Below, one piece after another: positions 45,588 through 54,581 of a stretch of 64,000 nucleotides of DNA. The DNA lies in NCBI RefSeq assembly GCF_001707885.1, contig NZ_MASS01000022.1, positions 1 through 64,000 of the forward strand, read 5' to 3'. The stretch is from Desulfosporosinus cupriresistens (lineage in GTDB: Bacteria; Bacillota; Desulfitobacteriia; Desulfitobacteriales; Desulfitobacteriaceae). Made by a program: the position numbers and the translations under genes. Position 1 is the stretch's first letter. Each line of letters begins with the position of its first letter. The notes below the pieces were generated by a model. It was not told where the DNA came from. It saw nothing but the letters and a program-made list of their open reading frames with translations, and did no database searches.

Positions 45588-46424
45588 TCAACGTTCTAAC
45601 CATTCGCCCTTAAACACATAAGTTGCAGGACCAGTCATATAAACATGATTGTCTGCTCCCCATTCGATAAATAAGTCTCCACCCGGCAAGTGAACAGTTA
45701 CTGCACGTTCTGTTTTATTATTAAGCACCGCAGCAACTACAGAAGCGCAGGCACCTGTACCACAGGCAAGTGTTGGACCGGCACCCCTCTCCCAAACTTT
45801 CATGATCATCTCCTTTGAAGAGTTGATCTGAATAAATTCGACATTGGTTTTACGGGGAAACAACGAATGTTTCTCAATTGCTGGACCAACACGCTCAAAA
45901 TCCAATGTAGAAAAATCATCCACAAAGATTAGACAGTGCGGATTCCCCATGGAAACAGCTGTATATTGAAACGTTTCTCCTAACACTTCCAAAGACTGTC
46001 CCACCACAGGCTCCCCATGGCTCAAAACTGGTATGAGGTCTGCTCGCAAAATAGGCTCACCCATATCCACTTGTACTCCATGAACCTGGTCGTCTTGTAT
46101 ATTAAGCTTAAGAGTCAGAACACCTGCCAGGGTTTCCACACGCATTGGGTTATGTTTAACAATTCCTTGATCGTATACATATCTTGCGAAACAACGAATA
46201 CCATTACCACACATCTCAGGTTCAGATCCATCTGAATTAATGATTCGCATCCGAGCATCAGCGACTTCCGAAGGCAGAATTACGATTAATCCGTCCCCAC
46301 CAATACCAAATTGGCGGTGACAAAGCTTTCTGGCCAACTCCGAATAATCAACATCTACTACAACAGAAAAATGGTCTAGGAAAACGAAGTCATTCCCCAG
46401 ACCATGCATTTTAACGAATTCCAT
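45588..46424 (-). CDS. dapF: diaminopimelate epimerase
   Basis: Converts LL- to meso-diaminopimelate for cell wall and lysine, about 278 residues. The two catalytic Cys are in EMCGNGIRCFARY (about 73) and ACGTGACASV (about 218). KMHGLGNDFVF is the N-terminal block. The ATG at 46424 follows GAGGGAG by 8 nt. It forms a two-gene unit with the aminotransferase. Confidence 0.96.
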   Translation of the reverse strand: MEFVKMHGLGNDFVFLDHFSVVVDVDYSELARKLCHRQFGIGGDGLIVILPSEVADARMRIINSDGSEPEMCGNGIRCFARYVYDQGIVKHNPMRVETLAGVLTLKLNIQDDQVHGVQVDMGEPILRADLIPVLSHGEPVVGQSLEVLGETFQYTAVSMGNPHCLIFVDDFSTLDFERVGPAIEKHSLFPRKTNVEFIQINSSKEMIMKVWERGAGPTLACGTGACASVVAAVLNNKTERAVTVHLPGGDLFIEWGADNHVYMTGPATYVFKGEWLER

Positions 46425-46442
46425 CGCGTTCACTCCCTCATA

Positions 46443-46498
46443 ATCGATGTTCGAGGTTCGAGGTTCGAGATTCGACTATCGACTATCGAATATCGCAC
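46443..46498. repeat. 7-bp tandem array upstream of dapF
   Basis: Eight units in perfect 7-bp register: ATCGATG, TTCGAGG, TTCGAGG, TTCGAGA, TTCGACT, ATCGACT, ATCGAAT, ATCGCAC. The core TCGA is kept and the flanks drift. Confidence 0.85.
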
Positions 46499-46691
46499 GT
46501 TTAGACTCTAGATAAGTTCACCCAATACTAATGATAAATTCCTTATCCTTAGCAAAGTAAAATTATTTACCCCCATTATCTTATTAAAAGAATACTCTGC
46601 GGGGTAAGATAGGTCAACCATTTGACGCAAGTATACACGAGAAGAAGGAGAGTTATACATTATACATTTGCGAACTACCACTAAATCAAAG
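46499..46691. other. gap between two heptamer arrays
   Basis: AT-rich, with no gene or clear promoter. It lies between the array before dapF and the array after the P-type ATPase. Confidence 0.4.
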
Positions 46692-46740
46692 TTCGAGGCA
46701 CGAAATTCGCACCTCGAACTTGGAACCTCGTTCTTCGCAT
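46692..46740. repeat. 7-bp array abutting the stop of the P-type ATPase gene
   Basis: Seven units: TTCGAGG, CACGAAA, TTCGCAC, CTCGAAC, TTGGAAC, CTCGTTC, TTCGCAT. The array ends exactly at the ATPase stop codon. Confidence 0.75.
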
Positions 46741-49479
46741 TTATCCCTTTACCATAGACGGTTTTCCTTGCCAACTGTGCTTTAGGAGCCGCGCAAATCC
46801 AATCAGAACAGATGGCCCACCCGCCACGCACAAGATTAAAATCCATTGCCAACTGTGTAATGGTGTGGTCTTAAAGATCGCTTGTAGAGGAGGCAGGTAA
46901 ATGACACTGAGCTGCATGAACGTAGAAACCAGCACCGCTCCAACAAGATAGGGATTCGTAAGCAGACCCACTTCGAAGATTCCTCTTTCTTCAGAACGAC
47001 AATCGAAGACATGGAACAATTGAGAAAAGACTAAGGTAGTGAAGGCCATGGTTCGAGCACCCAACATATTCACTCCCATAAAGAGCCCAACTACAAACAC
47101 GAACAGCGTTCCTAATCCGATCATGGTCCCCCGTATCCCTATCTTGCTGGCTAAGCCACGTGCAAAAATACTCTCTCCCGGGGCCCTGGGCGGACGATTC
47201 ATAATGCCTGGTTCAGCTCCATCTACTCCTAGAGCCATTGCTGGCAAACCATCGGTAACAAGATTAACCCACAGGATTTGAATTGGTAACAGTGGAAGAG
47301 GCAAGCCCACGAGCGTTGCTAAAAACATTGTTAGAACCTCACCTAGATTACAGGATAGTAAGTAACGTATAAACTTCCGAATGTTGTCATAAATCCCCCG
47401 GCCTTCTTCCACTGCAGCCACGATTGTCGCAAAGTTATCATCACCTAAAACCATCGATGAAGCTTCTTTAGTTACATCTGTTCCAGTTAAACCCATAGCC
47501 ACCCCGATATCCGCTTCTTTAACCGCCGGGGCATCATTTACCCCGTCACCTGTCATAGCAACCACCTGGTCATGTTTTTTAAAGGCCCGCACTATTCTAA
47601 GTTTATCCTTCGGCGTCACGCGAGCATAAACAGAAACATCCATGACCTGCTCACTTAGCTCCCGATCAGACATTCTTTCAAGTTCTTCTCCAGTGATAAC
47701 TCCTCCGTCCGTCCCCCGTAAAATTCCCAGCTCATGGGCGACGGCTTCTGCCGTTAAGCGATGATCGCCTGTAATCATGACAGGTTTAATCCCAGCTTGC
47801 CGGCAAACTTTTATCGCTTTGACGGCACTCCCTCGAGGAGGATCAATCATTCCGAGCAATCCAACAAACGTAAGGCCTTGTTCAATACGCTCATCGAGGG
47901 GCTCTGAATCTGACAAAGGTTTCTCTGCGACAGCCAGAACCCGGAGAGCATGCCGTGCCATTTCATCATTAGCTCGCATAATACTTCGTACACGTTCATT
48001 CGACAGCTCCTTGACCCCTTGCGCAGTCAACTCTTGCCTGCACAGCCGCAGAACCATGTCCGGTGCCCCTTTTACATAGGCCATTTTACCCTGTTTGGTC
48101 TGATAAACAACACTCATTCGTTTCCGGTCGGAATCAAAGGGCAGCTCCCCGATGCGTTCTTGTTTACGTTCTAGAACTTCGCGCCAAATTCCCGCTTTAG
48201 CCGCGGCTACTAGAATGGCGCCCTCTGTAGGATCTCCCTCAATACCCCAGGGAGAATCATTTCCCTTCGAACGAAACAGTCCGGCAACTTGGACCCCTTT
48301 CTTAGTCAACATAGAATTGTTGCAAAGAGCCGCAATCTTTAACCCTTCCCGAAGGGGATCACGATCTTTCTCTGGATCGGCACCCTTGAACTCCCCTTTA
48401 GGATCATATCCTTCTCCAGAAACGCTGATTCGTCGTCCATCCGAGTAAATCTGACGCACGGTCATTTCGTTCTGGGTCAGCGTTCCTGTCTTGTCTGAAC
48501 AAATTACCGTCGCACAACCCAAAGTTTCAACGGCAGGAAGTTTTCTAATGATCGCTTGCCTCTTCACCATGCGCTGAACTCCCACAGCCAAAGCAACCGT
48601 GACAATGGCAGGTAAACCTTCTGGAATAGCAGCCACTGCTAACGACACTCCGGTGAAGAACATTTTATAAAAGTCCTCTCCCCTTAAAACTCCCGTCACC
48701 ACCACAGCAGCACAAACGAGAAAGCTGATTAGAACTAACCATTTACCAAGTTCCGCCAGGCGCTTTTGCAAGGGGGTTTCTTCCTCTTCCACACTTTGAA
48801 TCATACCTGCAATAACACCCATCTCTGTTTCCATACCAGTAGCCACTACAACACCAGCCCCTCGGCCATTAACAACCGAGGTCCCCATATAGCCCATATT
48901 TTGGCGATCGGCCATTGGGGTTAGTTCTTCCCTGAGCGGTGATATGCTCTTACTCACAGGATGAGACTCACCTGTCAGTGCAGATTCTTCCACTTGCAGA
49001 TTGACGGCCTGAATCCAACGCACATCAGCCGGAATGCGATCTCCAGCCTCAAGGAGCACGATATCCCCAGGCACTACGTCCGCAGCCGGAATCCGTTGCT
49101 CCATGCCTTCTCGCAACACCCGCGCTTCAGGGGCGGTAAGAGAACGAAGCGATTCCATCGAACGCTCCGCGCGATACTCCTGAACAAAACCGAGAATGGC
49201 ATTAATAATTAGAATCGCCAAAATCGTGATTGCATCCGCTATTTCGCCTAAAAGCCCAGATACAACCGTGGCTACTAGTAAAACCAAAACCATAAAATCC
49301 TTGAATTGCCCCAGGAACAGAAAAACAGGATGAACTCCTTTTTTTACTGCCAAAACGTTTTTTCCAACCTCAACTAACCGACGATGAACTTCTTTAACGC
49401 TTAACCCTTTACCCGGATGCACATCCAAGGCCTTGGCCACGTCAAGCCAAGGCAACACATGCCATGCCTGTTGCCGCAT
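46741..49479 (-). CDS. P-type calcium-transporting ATPase (SERCA-like, PII)
   Basis: Membrane pump of about 912 residues with ten membrane segments. Actuator motif LTGES, phosphorylation motif CSDKTGTLTQNE (Asp about 340) and hinge MTGDGVNDAPA are present. Calcium ligands of the SERCA type are visible: AAIPEGLPA in M4, CNLGEV in M5 and NLVTDG in M6, so calcium export is likely. I chose the ATG at 49479, preceded by GGAGGAG. It is transcribed divergently from rqcH. Confidence 0.94.
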   Translation of the reverse strand: MRQQAWHVLPWLDVAKALDVHPGKGLSVKEVHRRLVEVGKNVLAVKKGVHPVFLFLGQFKDFMVLVLLVATVVSGLLGEIADAITILAILIINAILGFVQEYRAERSMESLRSLTAPEARVLREGMEQRIPAADVVPGDIVLLEAGDRIPADVRWIQAVNLQVEESALTGESHPVSKSISPLREELTPMADRQNMGYMGTSVVNGRGAGVVVATGMETEMGVIAGMIQSVEEEETPLQKRLAELGKWLVLISFLVCAAVVVTGVLRGEDFYKMFFTGVSLAVAAIPEGLPAIVTVALAVGVQRMVKRQAIIRKLPAVETLGCATVICSDKTGTLTQNEMTVRQIYSDGRRISVSGEGYDPKGEFKGADPEKDRDPLREGLKIAALCNNSMLTKKGVQVAGLFRSKGNDSPWGIEGDPTEGAILVAAAKAGIWREVLERKQERIGELPFDSDRKRMSVVYQTKQGKMAYVKGAPDMVLRLCRQELTAQGVKELSNERVRSIMRANDEMARHALRVLAVAEKPLSDSEPLDERIEQGLTFVGLLGMIDPPRGSAVKAIKVCRQAGIKPVMITGDHRLTAEAVAHELGILRGTDGGVITGEELERMSDRELSEQVMDVSVYARVTPKDKLRIVRAFKKHDQVVAMTGDGVNDAPAVKEADIGVAMGLTGTDVTKEASSMVLGDDNFATIVAAVEEGRGIYDNIRKFIRYLLSCNLGEVLTMFLATLVGLPLPLLPIQILWVNLVTDGLPAMALGVDGAEPGIMNRPPRAPGESIFARGLASKIGIRGTMIGLGTLFVFVVGLFMGVNMLGARTMAFTTLVFSQLFHVFDCRSEERGIFEVGLLTNPYLVGAVLVSTFMQLSVIYLPPLQAIFKTTPLHSWQWILILCVAGGPSVLIGFARLLKHSWQGKPSMVKG

Positions 49480-49654
49480 GCCCTTCTCCTCCTTTTGCTT
49501 TATCAACAGTTTTAAAAGGCTTTGTCCCTTTTGTAGTACATGCTTATTCTCAAAGGCTGAGAAAAATGCCTCGCTAGAACAAGTGTGTTATACTAAAAAG
49601 TGGCGGACTTACTTCGCTACAATGATTCAGTTCTGTGATGAAAGGAGTTCTCAC

Positions 49655-51487
49655 ATGGCCTTAGACGGCGTGACCCTTGCCTATCTAGTAAAAGAGCTTG
49701 CTCCCCAACTCATCGGAGCACGTATTGATAAAATTCATCAGCCAGAAAAAGAAGAAATCCATTTTCAGATACGGCATCAAGGAGCTAGGCGCCTCCTGCT
49801 CAGTACCAGCGCGACCTCACCTCGCTTCCACCTCACCCAAGAAAACAAAAAGAATCCAACTTCCCCGCCCATGTTTTGTATGATCTTACGCAAACACCTC
49901 GAGGGCGGCAAGATCGTCAAGCTCCACCAAAGTGAGCTAGAACGAGTTATAACCTTAGACATTCAAAATTACAACGACCGCGGCGATCTAGTCACCTTGC
50001 AATTACACTTAGAAATCATGGGGAAACACAGCAATCTCATCCTCGTCGACCCGACGACGAATACGATTCTCGACGGCCTTAAGCGGTATTCACATGCTGT
50101 AAGCCGCTACCGAGAAGTATTACCGGGTCGAGCTTACCTCGCTCCTCCCTCTCAGGGAAAGCTACCTCCCCAAGAGGACGAAGAACTTTGGCGACAGGCT
50201 CTTTATAAGGAAGAACTAGATCACCCCATAACGAGCATTCTTCTCGCCCGTTTTGCCGGGATCAGCCCGGAATTGGCCCGTGAAATCGTGATTCAAGCCG
50301 GCTTGACTACAGAAATCCGCCTTCACCAATGCGGTGATATCGATTTGGCTCGGCTTTTTCAGGCCTATCGCCGCTTAAGCAATCCCGCAGAGATTCTGGA
50401 AATCCAACCATGTCTTTACTATAATTCTGGGAACCAGTCCCTTCCTGTGGCGTTCACATTTATTCCCTTTCAACAATACCAAGAGTTAAAAACAGTTAGC
50501 GTCCCTACGTTGAATGACGCGATTATTGGCTTTTACCAGTCAAAATTCATCGCCAACACGGTTGAATCGAAACGGGGCTCTCTTCGCAAAGTTGTTCAAG
50601 AACAGCACTCGCATTTCAGCAAAAAACTCAAACTATATGATGAAGCCATGTCCAGCGCCAAGTCCAATCTAAACTATCAAAAATGGGGAGAACTCCTCAC
50701 CGCCAACCTCTACCATATTCCTCCTGGTTCGACTGAAGTGACGGTGGAAGATTATTATGACCCAGCACTTTCCTCCGTGGTCATTCCCCTAAATCCTCAT
50801 ATCAGTGCCATTGACAACTCTCAGCGCTATTACAAGCTCTACAACAAAGCAAAGGCCACACTGCTTAAAACTATACCCCTCAAAGAGGCTGCCCTGGAAG
50901 AAGTGAAATACCTCGCTTCCTTAAAGGTCAGCTTGGATCAAGCATCCACACTGGCAGAGCTTGATGATATCCATCTCGAGCTAATCGGTCAAGGATATGT
51001 GGCAGGAAAACATATGAAAAAGGATAATCCTAAACAAAAAAAAGGCCGCTCCAAGGCGAAGTCGACTACAAAGTCTCCTAAGGATGTTCCTCAGCCAAGA
51101 GTCTATCGTTCTAGCCAAGGTAGAATAATCTATGTTGGAAAAAACAATGCCCAAAACGATTGGTTGTCCTTACGTAAGGGTAAACCAACCGACCTTTGGC
51201 TCCATGTTAAAGTCATTCCTGGCTCACACGTCCTTATTCCTCTCGAAGAGGGGGAAGAGTTCCCGGATGACGCCACCCTTGAAGAAGCAGCTGCCCTAGC
51301 AATCTATTACAGTCAAGCTCGCGGTTCTTCACAGGTCGCCGTAGATTACACGCATGTCAAACAGCTAAAGAAACCTAACTCAGCCAAGCCCGGAATGGTG
51401 ATTTATGAACAGAACTGGACTTTATATCTCACACCCCAACCAGAAATTTTAGAGAAGTTGCTGGCCAGTGAAGAGCTGTCAGAATAA
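49655..51487 (+). CDS. rqcH: ribosome quality-control factor RqcH (NFACT family)
   Basis: Binds split 50S subunits with stalled peptidyl-tRNA and adds C-terminal alanine tails; older names are FbpA or fibronectin-binding protein. About 610 residues. NFACT-N (about 1-175), helix-hairpin regions and a coiled coil (about 290-430) precede a lysine-rich linker (KKDNPKQKKGRSK) and the NFACT-R domain (about 470-585, VGKNNAQNDWLSL, DLWLHVKVIPGSHV). I chose the ATG at 49655 (AAAGGAG upstream); the longer frame reads back into the ATPase gene. Confidence 0.95.
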   Translation: MALDGVTLAYLVKELAPQLIGARIDKIHQPEKEEIHFQIRHQGARRLLLSTSATSPRFHLTQENKKNPTSPPMFCMILRKHLEGGKIVKLHQSELERVITLDIQNYNDRGDLVTLQLHLEIMGKHSNLILVDPTTNTILDGLKRYSHAVSRYREVLPGRAYLAPPSQGKLPPQEDEELWRQALYKEELDHPITSILLARFAGISPELAREIVIQAGLTTEIRLHQCGDIDLARLFQAYRRLSNPAEILEIQPCLYYNSGNQSLPVAFTFIPFQQYQELKTVSVPTLNDAIIGFYQSKFIANTVESKRGSLRKVVQEQHSHFSKKLKLYDEAMSSAKSNLNYQKWGELLTANLYHIPPGSTEVTVEDYYDPALSSVVIPLNPHISAIDNSQRYYKLYNKAKATLLKTIPLKEAALEEVKYLASLKVSLDQASTLAELDDIHLELIGQGYVAGKHMKKDNPKQKKGRSKAKSTTKSPKDVPQPRVYRSSQGRIIYVGKNNAQNDWLSLRKGKPTDLWLHVKVIPGSHVLIPLEEGEEFPDDATLEEAAALAIYYSQARGSSQVAVDYTHVKQLKKPNSAKPGMVIYEQNWTLYLTPQPEILEKLLASEELSE

Positions 51488-51528
51488 AATTGGAGCAGAA
51501 ATCCGCAAGTGATTTCTGCTCCAATTTA
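51486..51528. terminator. bidirectional terminator between rqcH and the GH18 gene
   Basis: AAATTGGAGCAGAAATC pairs with GATTTCTGCTCCAATTT around CGCAAGT, with A- and T-rich flanks on both sides. It serves both converging genes. Confidence 0.85.
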
Positions 51529-51529
51529 T

Positions 51530-52813
51530 TTACACTCGTTTACGCACCACAAAGTTGTCGGCAATCAGCAGCCAATTCTGAGGAAAGTCATTGCCCAATA
51601 CCCAGTAGTAGAACCCCCGAATCCCTAGTTCCTTGACCAAATTAAACTTAGCCTGCATGCTTCGGGCATCTTCAAACCAGACTTCGTGCTGCGCTCCCTG
51701 CTCATCCGTATATCTAAACCACGGAGCTTGGGAAGCCTTGTCATATTCAATATTCACACCGTAACGGAGAGCGAGCCCCAAAGCTTTTTGAGGGCTAATC
51801 GACTTAGCAAATTTTCCCCCGGGTACATAAGGAAGGGTCCAGTCATAACCATATAACGGCATCCCCATCATAATCTTATCTCTAGGTACAACAGATACCG
51901 CATACTGCATGACTTTTCTCATCTGATGGATTGGGGACACTGCCATGGGTTCCCCTCCGGACCAGCCCCATTCGTAAGTCATAAAAAAAATAAAATCAAC
52001 AACTTGACCAATTGCCTGATAATCATGACCCTCATATAGAACCCCAGGCTGTTCTGTCCTAAACTTCGGCGCCAGCGCAGCGGAAAGATAGTACCCTCGA
52101 GGTTTCAATAATTGTCTGGCCTTCTGTAAAAAGCGAACATATCGTTCCCGATTCTCTGCACCTAAATACTCAAAGTCAAAGTCAAGACCCTGATACCCTT
52201 TCTCTGTCATAACCTGAAGAGCTTGGTTAAGCACGTGTTCCTGCAAAGCCTCGTTTGTCAGAATCGCGGAGGCAATTTCTGTACTAAATTGCCCGTTCTC
52301 AAAGTTAGTTAAAACTAATAGTGGTAAGACCCTGTCCTTAAGCGTAGCATTTAAGGCAGGCTGATCCTCAACCGGGGTAAGATTTCCATCCCTATTAACG
52401 GCATAGCTAAAAATGGCCAGATAGGTTAGGTACTCTCCCACTTTATCGACAGCCTCAACTGACCGACCACGAGTCATCCTGGGATCAATGTAAGCGTTTG
52501 TCTCTACTATCTGCTTTGGTTTCTGAGGTAAATATAAACGTAAATCAATTGGAATATCATCAGGGTTTGGGATTTTATTAATTCGAACTATTTCCTCGAC
52601 TGACACTTTATAGTTTTGACTTATCAACCAAAGACTTTCTCCAGGTTGCACCCAGTGAAACTGTCCGCTGATAGGTATCACGAATGTTTGCCCCACGACT
52701 AATCTGCTTAGATCCGGAACCTGGTTGGCATCAGCAATCTCTTGGGCGGAGATCCCATAAGCTTGAGCAATCTTGTTGAGAGTATCTCCCGGCCTTACCA
52801 CATGAATTTGCAT
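51530..52813 (-). CDS. LysM-GH18 spore cortex/peptidoglycan hydrolase (SleL/YaaH-like)
   Basis: About 427 residues. Two LysM repeats (about 1-47, HVVRPGDTLNKIAQAYG; and about 50-95, HWVQPGESLWLISQNY) bind glycan. A GH18 barrel follows (about 110-425) with the catalytic motif GLDFDFEYL, ending in Glu. Bacillus SleL/YaaH with this order are spore-coat-associated N-acetylglucosaminidases active at germination. The ATG at 52813 follows GAGGAGG. No signal peptide is seen, as usual for coat-type members. Confidence 0.9.
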   Translation of the reverse strand: MQIHVVRPGDTLNKIAQAYGISAQEIADANQVPDLSRLVVGQTFVIPISGQFHWVQPGESLWLISQNYKVSVEEIVRINKIPNPDDIPIDLRLYLPQKPKQIVETNAYIDPRMTRGRSVEAVDKVGEYLTYLAIFSYAVNRDGNLTPVEDQPALNATLKDRVLPLLVLTNFENGQFSTEIASAILTNEALQEHVLNQALQVMTEKGYQGLDFDFEYLGAENRERYVRFLQKARQLLKPRGYYLSAALAPKFRTEQPGVLYEGHDYQAIGQVVDFIFFMTYEWGWSGGEPMAVSPIHQMRKVMQYAVSVVPRDKIMMGMPLYGYDWTLPYVPGGKFAKSISPQKALGLALRYGVNIEYDKASQAPWFRYTDEQGAQHEVWFEDARSMQAKFNLVKELGIRGFYYWVLGNDFPQNWLLIADNFVVRKRV

Positions 52814-52914
52814 AGAAATCCTCCTCTTAGCACACAAATCTCTCCTGTTAATTTATGTTCCAGGAGTCATCGTCGCGCGCCCAGAAAAGAACTAAGTTTG
52901 ACTTATTTATAATC

Positions 52915-53793
52915 CTATTTTTGGCAATTGCGGCAGAAAAATGCCTGCCTACCCCCGACCTCTGACTTTTGAATAACTTCGTGACAGGACAAGCACAATT
53001 TTCCTGCCCGGTCATACGCTTGGAAATAAGGATTATAGCCCCCCGTAAAATCATCTCCCGGAGCAAATTTTTCTTCCATGTCTCCACCTAGACGAATAGA
53101 ATCCTGGAGAATAGAGACTAAGGAGTGATACAAACTCTCTTTTTCAGCCTTACTGAGCGAAGAAATTAAGCGAGTAGGCAAAATACCTGCTTTAAATAAA
53201 GCCTCATTAGAATAAGCATTACCCACACCAGCAACGTTTTTGGGATTCATTAACCAAGGCTTGATCATGCCCTTTTTTCCCTCAAGTAGCCGCGTAAAGT
53301 CTTCCACTCGGAAGTTTGGATCTAAAGGGTCCTTCCCCAGCTCCTGCAATTTTTTATCAAGGAGCTCCTTCCCCAGATAGTGGAGATAACCCAGCGTAAG
53401 CGAGCAAAAGAAAAGCACTGAACCGTCCGACAAGCTAAAAATGACACTTGCTTTGCCTGGTAATTCCTTAATTCTTTGCTTTAATTCCTCTGAATCATTA
53501 AGGACAACCTCAGATAGCGAAAGTTTTTTAACGTTTTCCGCTCCTAAGAAATAAAGCCTGCCATCCAACATCATGTGAGTCAGCAGATAATAACCGTCAT
53601 CAAGCTGAAAAATCAGAAATTTGCCCCTACGGGTAATCTCTTGAATCAGTTTTCCTCTCAATTGGTTACAAAAATCCGTACTCTCCAGGTTGAGACTTTT
53701 AGTTCTTAAGACATTAATCTCGATAATTCGTTTTCCCTTAACCCATTTGTTCAAATAGTTCTTGTACAGTTCCATTTCGGGAGCTTCAGGCAT
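52915..53793 (-). CDS. Fpg/Nei family DNA glycosylase/AP lyase
   Basis: Excises oxidised bases, 292 residues. The N-terminal MPEAPEMELY holds the catalytic Pro2 and Glu. The helix-two-turn-helix includes NPKNVAGVGNAYSNEALF (about 165-182), and the C-terminal zinc finger has CLSCHE and CRNCQK. The start PEAPE rather than PELPE and the sequence leave MutM and Nei both open. It lies 51 nt past the hydrogenase cytochrome gene and probably is transcribed apart from it. Confidence 0.88.
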   Translation of the reverse strand: MPEAPEMELYKNYLNKWVKGKRIIEINVLRTKSLNLESTDFCNQLRGKLIQEITRRGKFLIFQLDDGYYLLTHMMLDGRLYFLGAENVKKLSLSEVVLNDSEELKQRIKELPGKASVIFSLSDGSVLFFCSLTLGYLHYLGKELLDKKLQELGKDPLDPNFRVEDFTRLLEGKKGMIKPWLMNPKNVAGVGNAYSNEALFKAGILPTRLISSLSKAEKESLYHSLVSILQDSIRLGGDMEEKFAPGDDFTGGYNPYFQAYDRAGKLCLSCHEVIQKSEVGGRQAFFCRNCQK

Positions 53794-53844
53794 TCTCTCA
53801 CCTCTTATTTACTCGTTGCGAACTAAATCTCCATCTACAGATTC

Positions 53845-54564
53845 CTAATGATCAACCTCAGTTGCGGTTAGGTTTTCTATTGGATCTTGCTCTTCAGCTG
53901 CAATACTCGGGCGTAAGATCACAAACTTATATCCATTGACCATGGCTGAGATCGTCCCATCATCATCTAAGAGATCTTGGCGGATGACCATATAGAGATG
54001 ACTCAATAAGAAAATAGCGTATCCCCAGGCGACAAGGTGGTGAAGGTTACGAACCTGATACTCGCCTCGAAAAGTAGGAACAATCCAACCAAAGAGACCC
54101 TGCACGATTCCATTAGGGTCACTCCCTCCACGCATTGCTAAGCCTGTGAGAACCATAAAGATGCCAGCAATCCAAATGAAGATAAAATACATAAGTTGAG
54201 CAAGGGCGTTATGACCAACTCTCACCGTGTGCTCCGGGGTCATAAATGTATAATACTTAAACGTTGCCACAAGATCTTTCCCGAAACCCTTCTCCCAAAA
54301 GCGAAATTTAGAGTATTCATTACCTGCCCAATACCAATATAACCGAAATAACATAATAGCTATAAACACAAAGGCGAATACACCATGCCAATATCGCAAA
54401 TGGCCAATGAAAAAATGTGCAACGGCCTCGCCTGGCGAAACAAATATAGGATGTCCAATATACATTCCGGTCACAAACAATCCTACGATGGCCACGGCGT
54501 TGACCCAATGAAAAAAACGGATTGGAAATTGCCAGACATAGACTTGACGACGAAGAACACTCAT
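53845..54564 (-). CDS. NiFe hydrogenase cytochrome b subunit
   Basis: Membrane diheme cytochrome that passes electrons from the hydrogenase to the menaquinone pool, 239 residues. Four to five hydrophobic helices hold His residues expected as heme ligands (WQFPIRFFHWVNAV, FIGHLRYWHGV, LHHLVAWGYAIFLLSHLYM). It is the third gene of the small-large-cytochrome unit, 17 nt after the large subunit. Confidence 0.93.
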   Translation of the reverse strand: MSVLRRQVYVWQFPIRFFHWVNAVAIVGLFVTGMYIGHPIFVSPGEAVAHFFIGHLRYWHGVFAFVFIAIMLFRLYWYWAGNEYSKFRFWEKGFGKDLVATFKYYTFMTPEHTVRVGHNALAQLMYFIFIWIAGIFMVLTGLAMRGGSDPNGIVQGLFGWIVPTFRGEYQVRNLHHLVAWGYAIFLLSHLYMVIRQDLLDDDGTISAMVNGYKFVILRPSIAAEEQDPIENLTATEVDH

Positions 54565-54581
54565 CTCCAGCTTCCTCCTCT

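Noticed and set aside
46508-46852. Frame of 114 codons overlapping the ATPase 3' end
   Set aside because: It runs through the heptamer array and shadows the ATPase C-terminus in another frame.
49433-49654. 74-codon N-terminal extension of rqcH
   Set aside because: It reads back into the divergent ATPase gene, is Cys/Ser-rich without homology, and a good ribosome site marks the ATG at 49655.
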